Below, in pieces: positions 17,472 to 26,803 of a stretch of DNA of 64,000 bases. This stretch comes from Gimesia benthica (GTDB lineage Bacteria; Planctomycetota; Planctomycetia; Planctomycetales; Planctomycetaceae), in contig NZ_CP043930.1 of NCBI RefSeq assembly GCF_009720525.1, positions 2,701,501-2,765,500 of the forward strand, given 5' to 3'. The position numbers were made by a program, and so were the translations under genes. The notes beneath the pieces are model-generated. The model was not told the origin of the DNA and searched no databases. It saw only the letters and a list, made by a program, of their open reading frames with translations. The first letter of the stretch is position 1; every line of letters starts with the position of its first letter.

Positions 17472-18356
17472 TCAGCGTAGCAGCTCCAGGCCGGTTTCCC
17501 TGATTTCGTAAGGGATCAGGGATTCATCGACGGCACTGCCACGATGTTTCGCGATGTGTAATGCACGGCTCATCCGGTTGCCTTCCCGGATCTTTCCCAT
17601 CAGGATGATCGTATTGGCATTGGACAGGACGTCACCACTTTCGATGGGACGCTGAATCAGGTCATCCAGCATTACCTCATGCGTGGTTAACAGCAACAGG
17701 CAGCCGATCTGCTGGCAGTCGTAACGATGTGCTTCAATCTGCTCCTGCTGACTGCGAAACTGTGCCCGAAACAGATCACGGGCCACCCAGTCGTATTCTT
17801 TGCGCAGGATCTGATGGTAGACGTATTCGAAGGCATGGAACTGGAAGGAATCACTGGGCCGTTCGGTCGGTTCGATCCCGTCAATCACTGTACGCCGGAC
17901 ACCATGCACAAAATTGGCATAGAAATACGCGATTGCAGCATCCAGCTTTTTGACAAATTCCAGCTTCCATTCCTTCCACTCATCCAGCTCCATATCCCGG
18001 CGGGTCACCCGGCGGCCACTTTGGCGGAAGAGATGCTGATAATCTTTGCGCGCCTGTTCCCGCTCCCAGATCTGTTCCAGATCGAAGACCTCATCGACGA
18101 GTTGCTCCCGTAGTTTCCATTGAAACAGACGCTCTGCATAATCCTCGTGACTTTGTGAATCGCCGCGGGTCGCCATATCGAACAGAATGCCGGTCTCCCC
18201 TTCCTGGGCGAGTCCTGCCTGAGCATACTGCAGCCCCAGTTGCGTTTTTCCAATGCCGGTCGCCCCCAGAACTACTGTCAGCTTTCCGGGCAATAATCCC
18301 CCCGACAGCATTTCATCCAGTTCCGGAATTCCCGTTTGTTGGCGCAGTTCAGACAT
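17472..18356 (-). CDS. KaiC/RecA-like ATPase
   Basis: The 294-residue protein starts like KaiC-family ATPases: [23 protein letters not shown] followed by Walker A GATGIGKT (31-38). A strand with [13 protein letters not shown] near residue 227 resembles the end of the RecA fold. The middle (about 65-190) is an unusual charged helical insertion rich in Arg, Glu and Tyr that does not look like KaiC. One domain only is present, so it is not a circadian KaiC. Partner and role are unknown. It is flanked by the HDOD gene and the aldolase-like gene, both on the same strand, and both gaps are wide enough for separate transcription. Confidence 0.75.
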   Translation of the reverse strand: MSELRQQTGIPELDEMLSGGLLPGKLTVVLGATGIGKTQLGLQYAQAGLAQEGETGILFDMATRGDSQSHEDYAERLFQWKLREQLVDEVFDLEQIWEREQARKDYQHLFRQSGRRVTRRDMELDEWKEWKLEFVKKLDAAIAYFYANFVHGVRRTVIDGIEPTERPSDSFQFHAFEYVYHQILRKEYDWVARDLFRAQFRSQQEQIEAHRYDCQQIGCLLLLTTHEVMLDDLIQRPIESGDVLSNANTIILMGKIREGNRMSRALHIAKHRGSAVDESLIPYEIRETGLELLR

Positions 18357-18437
18357 AATTCGACTCGTTGACAGGCAGAGGCGGTTCGCCTCCAGGGGTA
18401 TAGATTCGTTCGCAAGAAAGCACGACCTCAGTGCATC

Positions 18438-19553
18438 TTAAACGGTGATGAAGCGATCCCGGGCAGCCACATTCCACTGACCGACCACTTTGCCGCCGCT
18501 GACAACCGTTACCGATTTGTGCAGGGCCGAGGTCGGACAGACGTGTCGGGGAATGGCCAGCAGCTCGTCACCCGGCTGAAACTCTCCTGCCCGTTCAGTC
18601 AATACAACCAGATGCTCTTCATTCTGCAGTACTGGTTTGGCATCGGGTAAATCGGGGAACCGACAGCGGCCTTCCATCGCGGGATCCGAAGCAATCGCTT
18701 TATAACCCAGGTCAAACGTAACCCGATCAGGGCCAGGCCGACTGATCACACGTGTCAGAACCATCGCCGCCGGTTTGAATTTCAGATCTGGAAATAGTTC
18801 GCCGTACCCGACGTCGTGAAACACACAGGTTCCGGGACAGACTTCAATCGCGGGATCATCAATACTGGCGAAGATTGGAAACGAACCGGTCGCACCCGCG
18901 ACAATCCGGGGGACTTTCAATCCCTCGAGCAGCAGTTGATCACGCAGTTTGGAAACATGATGCCAGACCTCTTTGACGGCGACCTCTCGCTCATGGAAAT
19001 CGACCTGGTGATTCTGACCGTCATAAACGTGCAGGCCCGCGGGAATCAGACCGGGAGTATTCGCAATCAACTGGTAAAGTTCTACCGCTGCGTCTCCGGG
19101 TACAATCCCGGTCCGGTTCTGCCCGGTATTCAGATCGAGCAGAACTTCGATTTCGAGTCCCGCTTCGGTCATCGCGGTTCCCAGCTGTTCGATGGGGGTA
19201 GGATGATCGGCGGTTACCTGTAGCGCCACATCGGGCCAGCGTTTGCGGAACTCAATGGCCCGCGCGATATTCGGTCCTACCAGATTGTATGCCAGGCAGA
19301 TGTCTTTGACACCGGTCTCGGCCAGCATCTCCGCTTCAGCAAAGGTCGCCGCCTTGTGCTTCTTGATGCCCAGCGAGAGTTCCAGCTCGATGACTTCCCG
19401 CATCTTATGGGTCTTGCAATGCGGTCGCAGCCGGTCGGGGTTCCCCACCAGTGCGATCATCTGCTTTAAATTCTCTTCCACAAGATCTTTAAAAATGATC
19501 ATCCCGGGAGAGATAATCTGACTGGTATCCTCTATCTGATAGCATGCATCCAT
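18438..19553 (-). CDS. D-threonine aldolase / D-serine dehydratase-like enzyme
   Basis: The 371-residue protein belongs to the fold-type III PLP enzymes (alanine racemase N-terminal fold, DSD1-like C-terminus). RPHCKTHKM at about 44-52 holds the PLP lysine. EVLLDLNTGQNRTGI and VAGATGSFPIF match the barrel. The C-terminal domain has the metal-ligand pair near HVCPTSALHKSV (His and Cys), as in D-threonine aldolase and eukaryotic D-serine dehydratase. The ATG at 19553 is preferred over TTG two codons earlier. It ends a run with amidohydrolase, symporter and YhdT-like genes, with 24 bp to its neighbour. The exact D-amino acid cannot be read from the sequence. Confidence 0.85.
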   Translation of the reverse strand: MDACYQIEDTSQIISPGMIIFKDLVEENLKQMIALVGNPDRLRPHCKTHKMREVIELELSLGIKKHKAATFAEAEMLAETGVKDICLAYNLVGPNIARAIEFRKRWPDVALQVTADHPTPIEQLGTAMTEAGLEIEVLLDLNTGQNRTGIVPGDAAVELYQLIANTPGLIPAGLHVYDGQNHQVDFHEREVAVKEVWHHVSKLRDQLLLEGLKVPRIVAGATGSFPIFASIDDPAIEVCPGTCVFHDVGYGELFPDLKFKPAAMVLTRVISRPGPDRVTFDLGYKAIASDPAMEGRCRFPDLPDAKPVLQNEEHLVVLTERAGEFQPGDELLAIPRHVCPTSALHKSVTVVSGGKVVGQWNVAARDRFITV

Positions 19554-19577
19554 GAGCAAACCCGATTCACGTTTCTG

Positions 19578-20417
19578 TTAAATGCCCTGGAAAAAGACAT
19601 GTTCAGCGGTCTTTTCCAGAATCCATGATTTGTCGTCATCCGACAGGAACGGCAGTCCGTTCTTGATCAGATCGATCGACGCCTTGTAAGTATGGGGTCC
19701 CTGCACCTGGTAAGGGCAGTCGGTAGCCCACATCAGGCGTTTGGCACCAAAGGCCTGATACACCTTTTTAATGAGTGGCGCCAGATCATGGTAGGGCATC
19801 TGCTTCTTGCCCAGGGCATAAAAGGCAGAAACTTTGACATAAACGTTGGGATGCTTAGCCATCTTACACAACGCGTCGACTTCTTCAGGCTCAATCTTAC
19901 CCGTCACGCCGATCCGTGCCAGGTGGTCGATCACCACGGTCGTGTCGCGATGCTTTTGACACATTTTATCCAGTGCGGGCAGCCCGTTGGGATTCATCAG
20001 GCAGCACATGGCCATGCCTTCTTTTGCACCGGTCGTCCACATCTCTTCCATGCACGCACCGTCCAGCCACTCGTCGACCTTCTTCGTCTTCGGTGCAATC
20101 CGGAAGCCCCGGACTCCCTTTTTCTTGAGGTCCAGCATCTTTGGCGTCGGGTTGTCCCCCTTCTGGTCGATCACAGCCACACCGGAAAACATTCCCGGAT
20201 ACTTGGCCATGCAATCCAGCATGTAGCTGTTGTCAAAACCATAGAAGGACATCTGGATCAGCACGACCCGGTTCACACCGACCGGCATCATCTCAGCCTG
20301 CAGCTCTTCCGCAGTAAAACTGGGAGGCTGCATATCCGCGACCTTATACCCGGGAGCCAGGGGGTATTTTTTGACGTCAGGAGTCCAGACATGCGAATGT
20401 GCGTCGATATATTCCAT
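19578..20417 (-). CDS. Amidohydrolase 2 family (metal-dependent TIM-barrel hydrolase)
   Basis: The 279-residue protein has DAHSHVW at residues 5-11, a metal-binding motif of the amidohydrolase 2 family. It also has VVIDHLAR (about 160-167) and LMWATDCPYQ near the C-terminus, whose Asp is the usual catalytic acid. Relatives hydrolyse lactones or carboxylate rings, such as 2-pyrone-4,6-dicarboxylate. The substrate here is unknown. It sits between the symporter and the D-amino-acid aldolase-like gene with short gaps (45 and 24 bp), so it probably works on the imported compound or a product of it. Confidence 0.82.
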   Translation of the reverse strand: MEYIDAHSHVWTPDVKKYPLAPGYKVADMQPPSFTAEELQAEMMPVGVNRVVLIQMSFYGFDNSYMLDCMAKYPGMFSGVAVIDQKGDNPTPKMLDLKKKGVRGFRIAPKTKKVDEWLDGACMEEMWTTGAKEGMAMCCLMNPNGLPALDKMCQKHRDTTVVIDHLARIGVTGKIEPEEVDALCKMAKHPNVYVKVSAFYALGKKQMPYHDLAPLIKKVYQAFGAKRLMWATDCPYQVQGPHTYKASIDLIKNGLPFLSDDDKSWILEKTAEHVFFQGI

Positions 20418-20462
20418 AGCATGATCCTCAAAAGAGTCAGAAACCCGTTGGACAAAGTCGGC

Positions 20463-22460
20463 TCAGGAACCGGCTTTCTCTTTATAGAAAAACTTATGCA
20501 CCAGTTCCTGTGGCGGAGGTGCAGTCAGCTTCGTGACAATGAATCCACAGATGAACGAACCAAACAGACCGACAATGATCGGATCGAAATCGAACAACTG
20601 ATATGGCTTGAAAAAGCTGCCATTCTCGAAGTATCCGGTCACGTACATCGCCAGATGCAGTCCGAAACCGCCCACCATCGCCCCCATCGCACCAGCGGCA
20701 TTTACACGTCGCCAGTACAGAGCATAGACGATTGGTGCCAGGAAGCTTGCCGCCAGTCCACTCCCCACATACACAATAATGTCCTGCAGGAACTGGGGTG
20801 GATTGATCGCGACAATCATGGCTGCGGTACCAACGACAAAGGTCGCCAGGTAACTCAGCATTTTAATTGTCTTCTCGCTGGCTTCGGGATTGATATTCCG
20901 CTGATACACGTCGCGGACCCAGGCAGAGGAAATCAGCAACAGGAAGCTGTCTACGGTCGACATCACAGCGGCAAATGGTGCCGCCACCAGCAGACCAGCC
21001 AGCCAGCCCATGCCGATGTTCTCCGTCAGATAAACGGCCATCGCCGGCATGATGCGGTCGGATTCGCCTTCCATCCCCGGCAAAATCACCCGGGCACAAC
21101 AGAAAATCACCACCAGTGGGAAGTAAATCAGGGTATAGTAAATGGCCACGGTACAAATCGAACGCTGCAGCGTTTTCGTATCGCGGAACGCCATCAGGCG
21201 AACCATATTTGCAGGCTGCCCCGTTCCGGAAATCGCCCACATGAAGAAGAACGAGATCGCCAGGCTTAAAGGCAGAAACCCATTATTACTGGCAGGGCTG
21301 GGCCCCGGACCGACAACATAAGCACCCTGCTGACTTGCTTCCTCTCCATAGGCATACTGCACCAGATCAATATTGGAGACACTCACCCCACTGAGGAAAT
21401 TCTCCTTTTCTTTCCGTTTCAAAATGCGATCGATGTCTTCCAGCGTGGTCAGCTGAATAACTTTCACCTCATCTACAGTAGTTTTGCCTGCTGGAATTTC
21501 TGAAGCAGCGGTCACCCGGAACAACAGCGGGACTTTAGAACTTTCAATCGGATTGTCTGTGATCCAGGTGCCAACCTCAATTCGCATGTCCTCTGCAGCA
21601 GGTTTATCCAGGGTTAGCGTGATCCCCCCCTTGTCTGCAGCGGAATAACGGGGAGGCGTCATTTTCGCCATCAGCTTGGTGGTGTTCTCCAGTCCGCCCG
21701 CCTGTGAAATTGCCAGGGGGAGCATGATGATCACACCGATCACCATCACGATGCCCTGCATCACGTCGGTCCAGACCACCGCATGGAAACCACCATACGT
21801 TGTATAAACAATCACGGCGATACCAAACACCAACAGGCAGAGCAGGTATTCCGGACTCACACCATCAGAGAGAAATGGGATACCCGAGACAGCCTGTGCC
21901 AGACCGTCAGCAGTGCTCTCAAACACAGAGACGCCATCGAGCAGCGTCTGCAGAATCAGGCTGCCCGCTTTGAACTGGGCCACCAGGTTAAACGACATGA
22001 AGAACACGATCAGCGAGACGGCCATCAAACCCAGAATGGGACTGTGAAAGCGGTCGCGAATCACGTCGGGAACCGTAATCGAACCGGAGCGCCGCGCAAT
22101 CTGGTTTAATCGTTTCCCGATCAAACCCATCGTACAGATCGGGACGACCATGTAACTGCCGATCCACAAGGCGAGAATCCAGCCGTGTGAATAAATCTTG
22201 GACGGAAACCCGGTAAAACTTCCACCGGAACTACTGGTGGCAGCAAAGGTCAAAGCGAAGGCCCAGACCCCCAGGCCACGACTTCCCAGAAAGTATTCAC
22301 TGAGGAAGCTTTTGCTTTTGAGCAGCTGGTTAGACAGGGCTGCGAGCACGAAGACTGCCAGCGTATAGATCATAAAGGAAATCAGCGCCGCATCGGGGCC
22401 GGTTTCATCTGCTGCAAACAATAATGGTAGACTCTGACTGGTAGCTAGTAAGACTTTCAA
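20463..22460 (-). CDS. Sodium:solute symporter (PanF-like)
   Basis: This is a 665-residue inner-membrane symporter of the SSS family. It has the SSS core pattern, including VVWTDVMQGIVMVIGVIIM, SAWVRDVYQRNINPEASEK and GTGQPANMVRLMAFRD. It carries an insertion of about 125 residues (265-390) between transmembrane segments, which is hydrophilic and probably periplasmic. The start is a TTG at 22458-22460 with a GGGGGG site 8 bases upstream, overlapping the stop of the YhdT-like gene. The pair recalls yhdT-panF of enterobacteria, where the substrate is pantothenate, but with an amidohydrolase and aldolase downstream another carboxylate is as likely. Confidence 0.88.
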   Translation of the reverse strand: MKVLLATSQSLPLLFAADETGPDAALISFMIYTLAVFVLAALSNQLLKSKSFLSEYFLGSRGLGVWAFALTFAATSSSGGSFTGFPSKIYSHGWILALWIGSYMVVPICTMGLIGKRLNQIARRSGSITVPDVIRDRFHSPILGLMAVSLIVFFMSFNLVAQFKAGSLILQTLLDGVSVFESTADGLAQAVSGIPFLSDGVSPEYLLCLLVFGIAVIVYTTYGGFHAVVWTDVMQGIVMVIGVIIMLPLAISQAGGLENTTKLMAKMTPPRYSAADKGGITLTLDKPAAEDMRIEVGTWITDNPIESSKVPLLFRVTAASEIPAGKTTVDEVKVIQLTTLEDIDRILKRKEKENFLSGVSVSNIDLVQYAYGEEASQQGAYVVGPGPSPASNNGFLPLSLAISFFFMWAISGTGQPANMVRLMAFRDTKTLQRSICTVAIYYTLIYFPLVVIFCCARVILPGMEGESDRIMPAMAVYLTENIGMGWLAGLLVAAPFAAVMSTVDSFLLLISSAWVRDVYQRNINPEASEKTIKMLSYLATFVVGTAAMIVAINPPQFLQDIIVYVGSGLAASFLAPIVYALYWRRVNAAGAMGAMVGGFGLHLAMYVTGYFENGSFFKPYQLFDFDPIIVGLFGSFICGFIVTKLTAPPPQELVHKFFYKEKAGS

Positions 22461-22831
22461 GACTCATTCCCCCCGGTAGTTGCATCATCTTGTGCTGCGT
22501 GCATCTCTGCTATTTCTTCTGCGAGATCTTCACCTTCGTGAGCTACTCCGAGGTCGTCTTCTTTCATATAAAACAGGCAGAACCAGATTGTAAACAGGTC
22601 AGCTAAGACCCAGGGAAATGCAATCCCCCAGAACACCCAGCTGGGTATTCCCATTGTCGTCTCAACCGCTTCAGGATCCAGTCCCGACTGAAACCCGTTC
22701 AGGTAACAGTAAGGCACGGCCCACAGCAACGCGACAACCCATAATCCCAGGATAATCCAGGCCTCACGCCTGGAGTTTAAAAAGACAGGGTCGACTTCCA
22801 TGGACTCTGTGTCGTTCACTGGTGCGGTCAT
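22457..22831 (-). CDS. YhdT-like (DUF997) small membrane protein
   Basis: The 124-residue protein has two hydrophobic helices (about 22-44 and 66-88): REAWIILGLWVVALLWAVPY, then PSWVFWGIAFPWVLADLF and FCLFYMKEDD, which matches the arrangement of DUF997/YhdT. The acidic tail is cytoplasmic or disordered. The ATG at 22829-22831 has GAGG upstream. A longer reading frame back to 22936 would add a basic stretch without a site and is rejected. Its stop overlaps the start of the symporter gene, so it is probably an accessory subunit. Confidence 0.78.
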   Translation of the reverse strand: MTAPVNDTESMEVDPVFLNSRREAWIILGLWVVALLWAVPYCYLNGFQSGLDPEAVETTMGIPSWVFWGIAFPWVLADLFTIWFCLFYMKEDDLGVAHEGEDLAEEIAEMHAAQDDATTGGNES

Positions 22832-23078
22832 TGCACGGCCCTCACTTTTAAACGTTTCTTTATTAAATGAGCGTTTGAGCGAACGATTGTACTCTCGATT
22901 CTGACCAGACACAAAGGACCTCTGCCCGAATGACAAAAAAAATCAGAACTGAATTCAGAGTGACAGAATCGTGAACAGACTGTTATACTGGTCTCACAGA
23001 TAAAACGCTTCAGTTTCACCAGTGAAACTCGAAGCACGTTGATCCGCATTCTGCTTTCAAGTTCGGGAGTTCTGTTTT

Positions 23079-24047
23079 ATGTCTTCGCGTCCCTTTTGCA
23101 CCGGCTGTCTGATGACCCTCACTCTGCTCTTCAGCGTCGGCTGCGGTTCCTCTGACCAGCCACAAAACGCGCCGGAACAGGTCAGCGTCGATCTGGGCGG
23201 CGGGGTCGATCTCGGTGACGCCGGCGCCATGGAAATGGAAGCTGCCCCTTCAGAACCCAAAACCCAAAAACCGGTCCGGCGGTTCCAGCCGGTGACACTC
23301 GGTGGTAACCAGTCCGCCAGCGGCTCCTCTGCCGATGGTGCTCCCGAAGAACAGAAATTCGACAACGTACTCGAAGCACTCAAGCCCCTGCAGATCATGC
23401 TCGGCGAATGGGGAGGCACGACCTTCAAAAAATTCGATGGATTCAGTTCTGTGGAAACACTCGACTGGGTCTGGGACCTGCAGAGCAATCCGGCTCAACC
23501 CGCGCTCGTCATGCAGGCCGATAAAAGTCGTTATTACGAAAACGCACGGCTCACTTACCTGGCCGATAAACAGAAATACCGGCTGACTGTTACCGACAAA
23601 GACGGACAGAAAAAAGTTTACGAAGGCGAATTCTCCGTCCCCCTGACCAAGATCCCCGGCGACGACGATCCCAACGTCCTGCACTCCACGTATAAGCTTA
23701 GCCTGGCACTGGTCGAACCGGCGGATGAAAAGAAACACGCCCAGATCATCTTCAATCAGCAAAACAACGATCGCTACATGTTCGAACTTTACGATCTTCG
23801 TGGCGACAGCTACGCACGAGTAGACACCATTAACACCCGCCGCAAGGGAACCTCGTTTGCGAAAAGCGATTCGGACTACGGTTCCAAAACCTGTATCATT
23901 TCAGGAGGTCTGGGGACCTCGCAGGTCTCATATCAGGGCAAGTCCTACTATGTCTGCTGCAGCGGCTGTCGAAAAGCCTTTGAAGCCAATCCGGAAAAAT
24001 GGATTGCCAAGTACGAAGCCAATAAGAAGAAAACCGACACGCAATAA
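23079..24047 (+). CDS. Lipoprotein with C-terminal YHS-like domain
   Basis: The signal peptide ends in a lipobox (LFSVGC, cysteine at residue 23), so it is membrane anchored. The region from 95 to 260 is beta-rich with no family that I recognise. The last 55 residues contain a cysteine arrangement like YHS/TRASH metal-binding domains: SGGLGTSQVSYQGKSYYVCC followed by SGCRKAFEANPEKWIAKY. These domains bind copper or other soft metals. It is a single gene with its start at ATG 23079, and it converges on the phospholipase-like gene with 32 bp between stops and no obvious terminator. Confidence 0.8.
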   Translation: MSSRPFCTGCLMTLTLLFSVGCGSSDQPQNAPEQVSVDLGGGVDLGDAGAMEMEAAPSEPKTQKPVRRFQPVTLGGNQSASGSSADGAPEEQKFDNVLEALKPLQIMLGEWGGTTFKKFDGFSSVETLDWVWDLQSNPAQPALVMQADKSRYYENARLTYLADKQKYRLTVTDKDGQKKVYEGEFSVPLTKIPGDDDPNVLHSTYKLSLALVEPADEKKHAQIIFNQQNNDRYMFELYDLRGDSYARVDTINTRRKGTSFAKSDSDYGSKTCIISGGLGTSQVSYQGKSYYVCCSGCRKAFEANPEKWIAKYEANKKKTDTQ

Positions 24048-24079
24048 AATGCTCGCAACAGCGCCGGTTCCAAGTTCCT

Positions 24080-25135
24080 TTAATTCGCTTTCCAGCGGAC
24101 TGTAAGCTCTTCCCACCCGGGTACGCTTGTGTCGGGCAGGTTCTGCAGATAAGGCACGCGTTCCACGACCTGGGCAAATAAATTCGCGACCGCTTCTCCC
24201 ATCTCCCACAATGCGTGACGCAGATTCGCCTTCTCTGCCAGCGCGACCATTTCCGAATAAGAGAGTCCTCCCGTTAGACGGCTCAGTTCTTCGTCACATA
24301 CCCAGCGGGTTCCCTGCTGCTTCAAAGCGTACTGCTTCATCAACCGTGGATTTCGAATCTGCTGATAGCGACGATTCTCCGCCAGCACGCGCAACAACAG
24401 AGCTTCGTGCTGTGGTGCCCACGCATCCGGAAAGTCTGTACCCAGCAGTCCTCGTGGCTGCGAGACGCGCATGTAGTGCAGCTGAACCGGTTCGACCGGA
24501 GTCTCAGCCAGATCCGCTAACAGGCTCGCCCAGTCCAGCTTCAGTTCCTTACGACCAACTTCGTGTAAAGTTACCAGATCCTGAATCGGTCGATTTGCCG
24601 GCGTGTACTTTCCGTCTAACAGATTCAACGTAATCCCCGGTTGCACCGATTTGATCAGGCTGTCACCCACAATATGAGCCAGCCAGCCAAACAGATACGC
24701 CAGCTGGCGATCCCCCGGACCATAGAGATCCCGCGCATCCTGAAACACACGGGCCGCATAATCAGGGAGATGATCCCAGGGCACCGTAAACTTCCGCTCA
24801 GCAGGCACCCAGCCGAAAACCACATGTGCGCGACCATAGAACAGCTGATGGATTTCCCGCGGACGATATTCCTTGCCCTGAAAATTCAACGTCCACGGCT
24901 TAACATCACCGCCAGTCAACGGACTGCGTTCCAGTGGAGCCGTCCCGAAGCCGACCTCTTCCCCCGTATCCACACAGATCGCTTCCGGCATGATCTGAAT
25001 GTCGCAACCCATATAGGCACCGGCCAGGTAACTTGAATAGTGACGATGAATCAGAGAGGCCATCGGCAGTTGCTTCTGCACCGCCGCCTTCCCTCCCAGG
25101 ATGGCGTACATCGTATGACCGACAATTCCACTCAT
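24080..25135 (-). CDS. Zinc-dependent phospholipase C-like protein
   Basis: The 351-residue protein lacks a signal peptide. It shows the histidine and aspartate pattern of the zinc-dependent PLC/S1 nuclease-like fold: a His near the N-terminus (GHTMYAIL), LIHRHYSSYLAGAYMGCD, QLFYGRAHVVFG and AYLFGWLAHIVGDSLIK, where the last His-x3-Asp is typical. Classical family members are secreted, so a cytoplasmic location or another export route would be unusual. The assignment rests on pattern only. It is monocistronic. Confidence 0.6.
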   Translation of the reverse strand: MSGIVGHTMYAILGGKAAVQKQLPMASLIHRHYSSYLAGAYMGCDIQIMPEAICVDTGEEVGFGTAPLERSPLTGGDVKPWTLNFQGKEYRPREIHQLFYGRAHVVFGWVPAERKFTVPWDHLPDYAARVFQDARDLYGPGDRQLAYLFGWLAHIVGDSLIKSVQPGITLNLLDGKYTPANRPIQDLVTLHEVGRKELKLDWASLLADLAETPVEPVQLHYMRVSQPRGLLGTDFPDAWAPQHEALLLRVLAENRRYQQIRNPRLMKQYALKQQGTRWVCDEELSRLTGGLSYSEMVALAEKANLRHALWEMGEAVANLFAQVVERVPYLQNLPDTSVPGWEELTVRWKAN

Positions 25136-25422
25136 GACTGCCTCGCCTCATCGGTAATGGACCGGAAACACACATCAACATACTGTGATTTATCATACCA
25201 GAACAAGCCCCGATACACAGCCCGCAGTGCAGCCATCTGTAATCCGATCTGCATCCAATTTCAGAACCGTGTCTCTTCCAAAAGTGAGAATTCTATTTGT
25301 CAGCCTGATTCCCGGTTCAAAAATATGGTCCCCTGTCGAAGCAGTTTCCCTGCAACCGGGAGACCAATCTGATATTATAGTTTGAGTCCTCCCATTTTCA
25401 TTCGCCCAACAGTAGAACCACC

Positions 25423-26478
25423 ATGAAGCTTCAGACGATCTGCGTTCCCATGTTATTACTTACTGCCGCTGTCCTGCCCGTTCACGGGGAAGAACTTCCT
25501 CCGGCGTCCCGGGGCTCCTTCAGTATTGCTGTGATCCCGGATACCCAGCACTACAAGGGACGTGGTACGCACAGTAAAAAGCAGGCCAAAGATCCCACGA
25601 CGAACCCCGTTTTCGAAGCGATCACGGACTGCATCGTGGATGAGCTGGACCGACAGCGGATTGTGTTCGTCTCCCATGTCGGCGACATCGTCGACATCAA
25701 TAACGACGAACAGTGGGCCGTCGCACAGAACTGCATGGACAAGCTGCATGGCAAAGTCCCTTACGGAATTAGTGTCGGCAATCACGACATGACGGGAAAA
25801 ACCGGCAACTCGGCATTGTTCCAGAAATATTTTCCCCGTTCCCGCTTCGCGGAATTCGACTGGTATGGCGGCTGCTATCCTGGCGAACCGAACCAACCGG
25901 AAATCTCGGGCAACAACGCGAACAGTTATCAGCTCTTCTCTGCAGAAGGCATGGATTTCATTATCGTGCATCTGGAATGTAACGCACCCGATCCGGTTCT
26001 CGACTGGGCCAATGAAGTACTCACCAAACATGCCGACCGCAGAGCGATTGTCACCACCCACATGGATCTGGGCCCACTCGAGCATCCCAAACAGCCACGC
26101 GACTACTTCGACGCCCCCAAAGGTCGCATGGTCTGGAAAAAGTGCCACGGCGCCAATGGGAACACTTCACAGCAGATGTGGGAAAAATGTTTCAGCAAGC
26201 ACAAGAACCTGTTTCTGATCTGCTGTGGTGACCAGAGCCGTACCCAGGCAATGCGCCAGAGCGTCAAAGGCCAACATGGGAATACAGTGCATGAACTGCT
26301 CTCCGACTACGGAGCCGAAGGCTTCCGGTTGATGCGGTTCCTGCCTGCTCAAAACAAAATCGAGGTCCGCACCTGGAATCCCGTCAAAGGGACCTCCTGT
26401 GAAAAAACGAAGCTGATTCCTGAACGGGACCAGCATCAGTTCACGCTGGACTATCAGATGACCAAATCTGCTGACTGA
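25423..26478 (+). CDS. Secreted calcineurin-like metallophosphoesterase
   Basis: This is a 351-residue protein with a signal peptide (1-22, MKLQTICVPMLLLTAAVLPV). The two-metal phosphoesterase signature is present in order: VIPDTQH (Asp40, His43), HVGDIVDIN, GNHD (VGNHDMTG), then TTHMDLG and CCGDQS near residue 265. The length and a C-terminal beta region match the secreted family that acts on phosphate esters in periplasm or medium. The substrate is unknown. The ATG at 25423 is the only good start. It ends 325 bp before the kinase gene with a terminator in between. Confidence 0.85.
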   Translation: MKLQTICVPMLLLTAAVLPVHGEELPPASRGSFSIAVIPDTQHYKGRGTHSKKQAKDPTTNPVFEAITDCIVDELDRQRIVFVSHVGDIVDINNDEQWAVAQNCMDKLHGKVPYGISVGNHDMTGKTGNSALFQKYFPRSRFAEFDWYGGCYPGEPNQPEISGNNANSYQLFSAEGMDFIIVHLECNAPDPVLDWANEVLTKHADRRAIVTTHMDLGPLEHPKQPRDYFDAPKGRMVWKKCHGANGNTSQQMWEKCFSKHKNLFLICCGDQSRTQAMRQSVKGQHGNTVHELLSDYGAEGFRLMRFLPAQNKIEVRTWNPVKGTSCEKTKLIPERDQHQFTLDYQMTKSAD

Positions 26479-26803
26479 CATCAAACCAGACTCATTCCGG
26501 AAAAGCGCTCACAACCCCATTCGGTTGCGAGCTGCTTCTCTTTTCCCGCCTGTGCGATTCCACGGGGCGTCTCCCCGTCCGTCATGCCAATCGCCTGTCA
26601 CGCATCTCCCGCCACAGACACACATCCATACACGTTGATTCATCGACTTCGACTCTGTCTGTCCGAAGCAGTTACCAGATCAGGATTTCGGTCTGCGCGA
26701 AGTTTCAGGAAATTATGCGCCTTATAGAAATCCGCTACCAAAGTGCGTTGCATCTGTATATAATTAGGAACATTTCTCATTTCCCATCGCGCAACTGTGA
26801 TTT
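26479..26803. other. Intergenic region before the kinase gene
   Basis: It holds the terminator at 26507-26545 and a short GGGG/CCCC hairpin (ACGGGG, 5-base loop, CCCCGT) near 26563-26580. The rest is probably promoter for the downstream kinase gene, but no confident -35/-10 pair was found. No gene is supported. Confidence 0.4.
26507..26545 (+). terminator. Terminator after the phosphoesterase gene
   Basis: The arms 26507-26516 and 26523-26532 (GCTCACAACC with its near-complement) form a 10-bp stem with one mismatch and a 6-base loop. A T-rich tract follows (TTCTCTTTTC). It lies 29 bp after the stop. Confidence 0.6.

Noticed and set aside
19692-21269. 525-residue plus-strand frame opposite the amidohydrolase and symporter genes
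   Set aside because: It is antisense to two well-supported genes and has a His/Gln-rich composition typical of a shadow frame.
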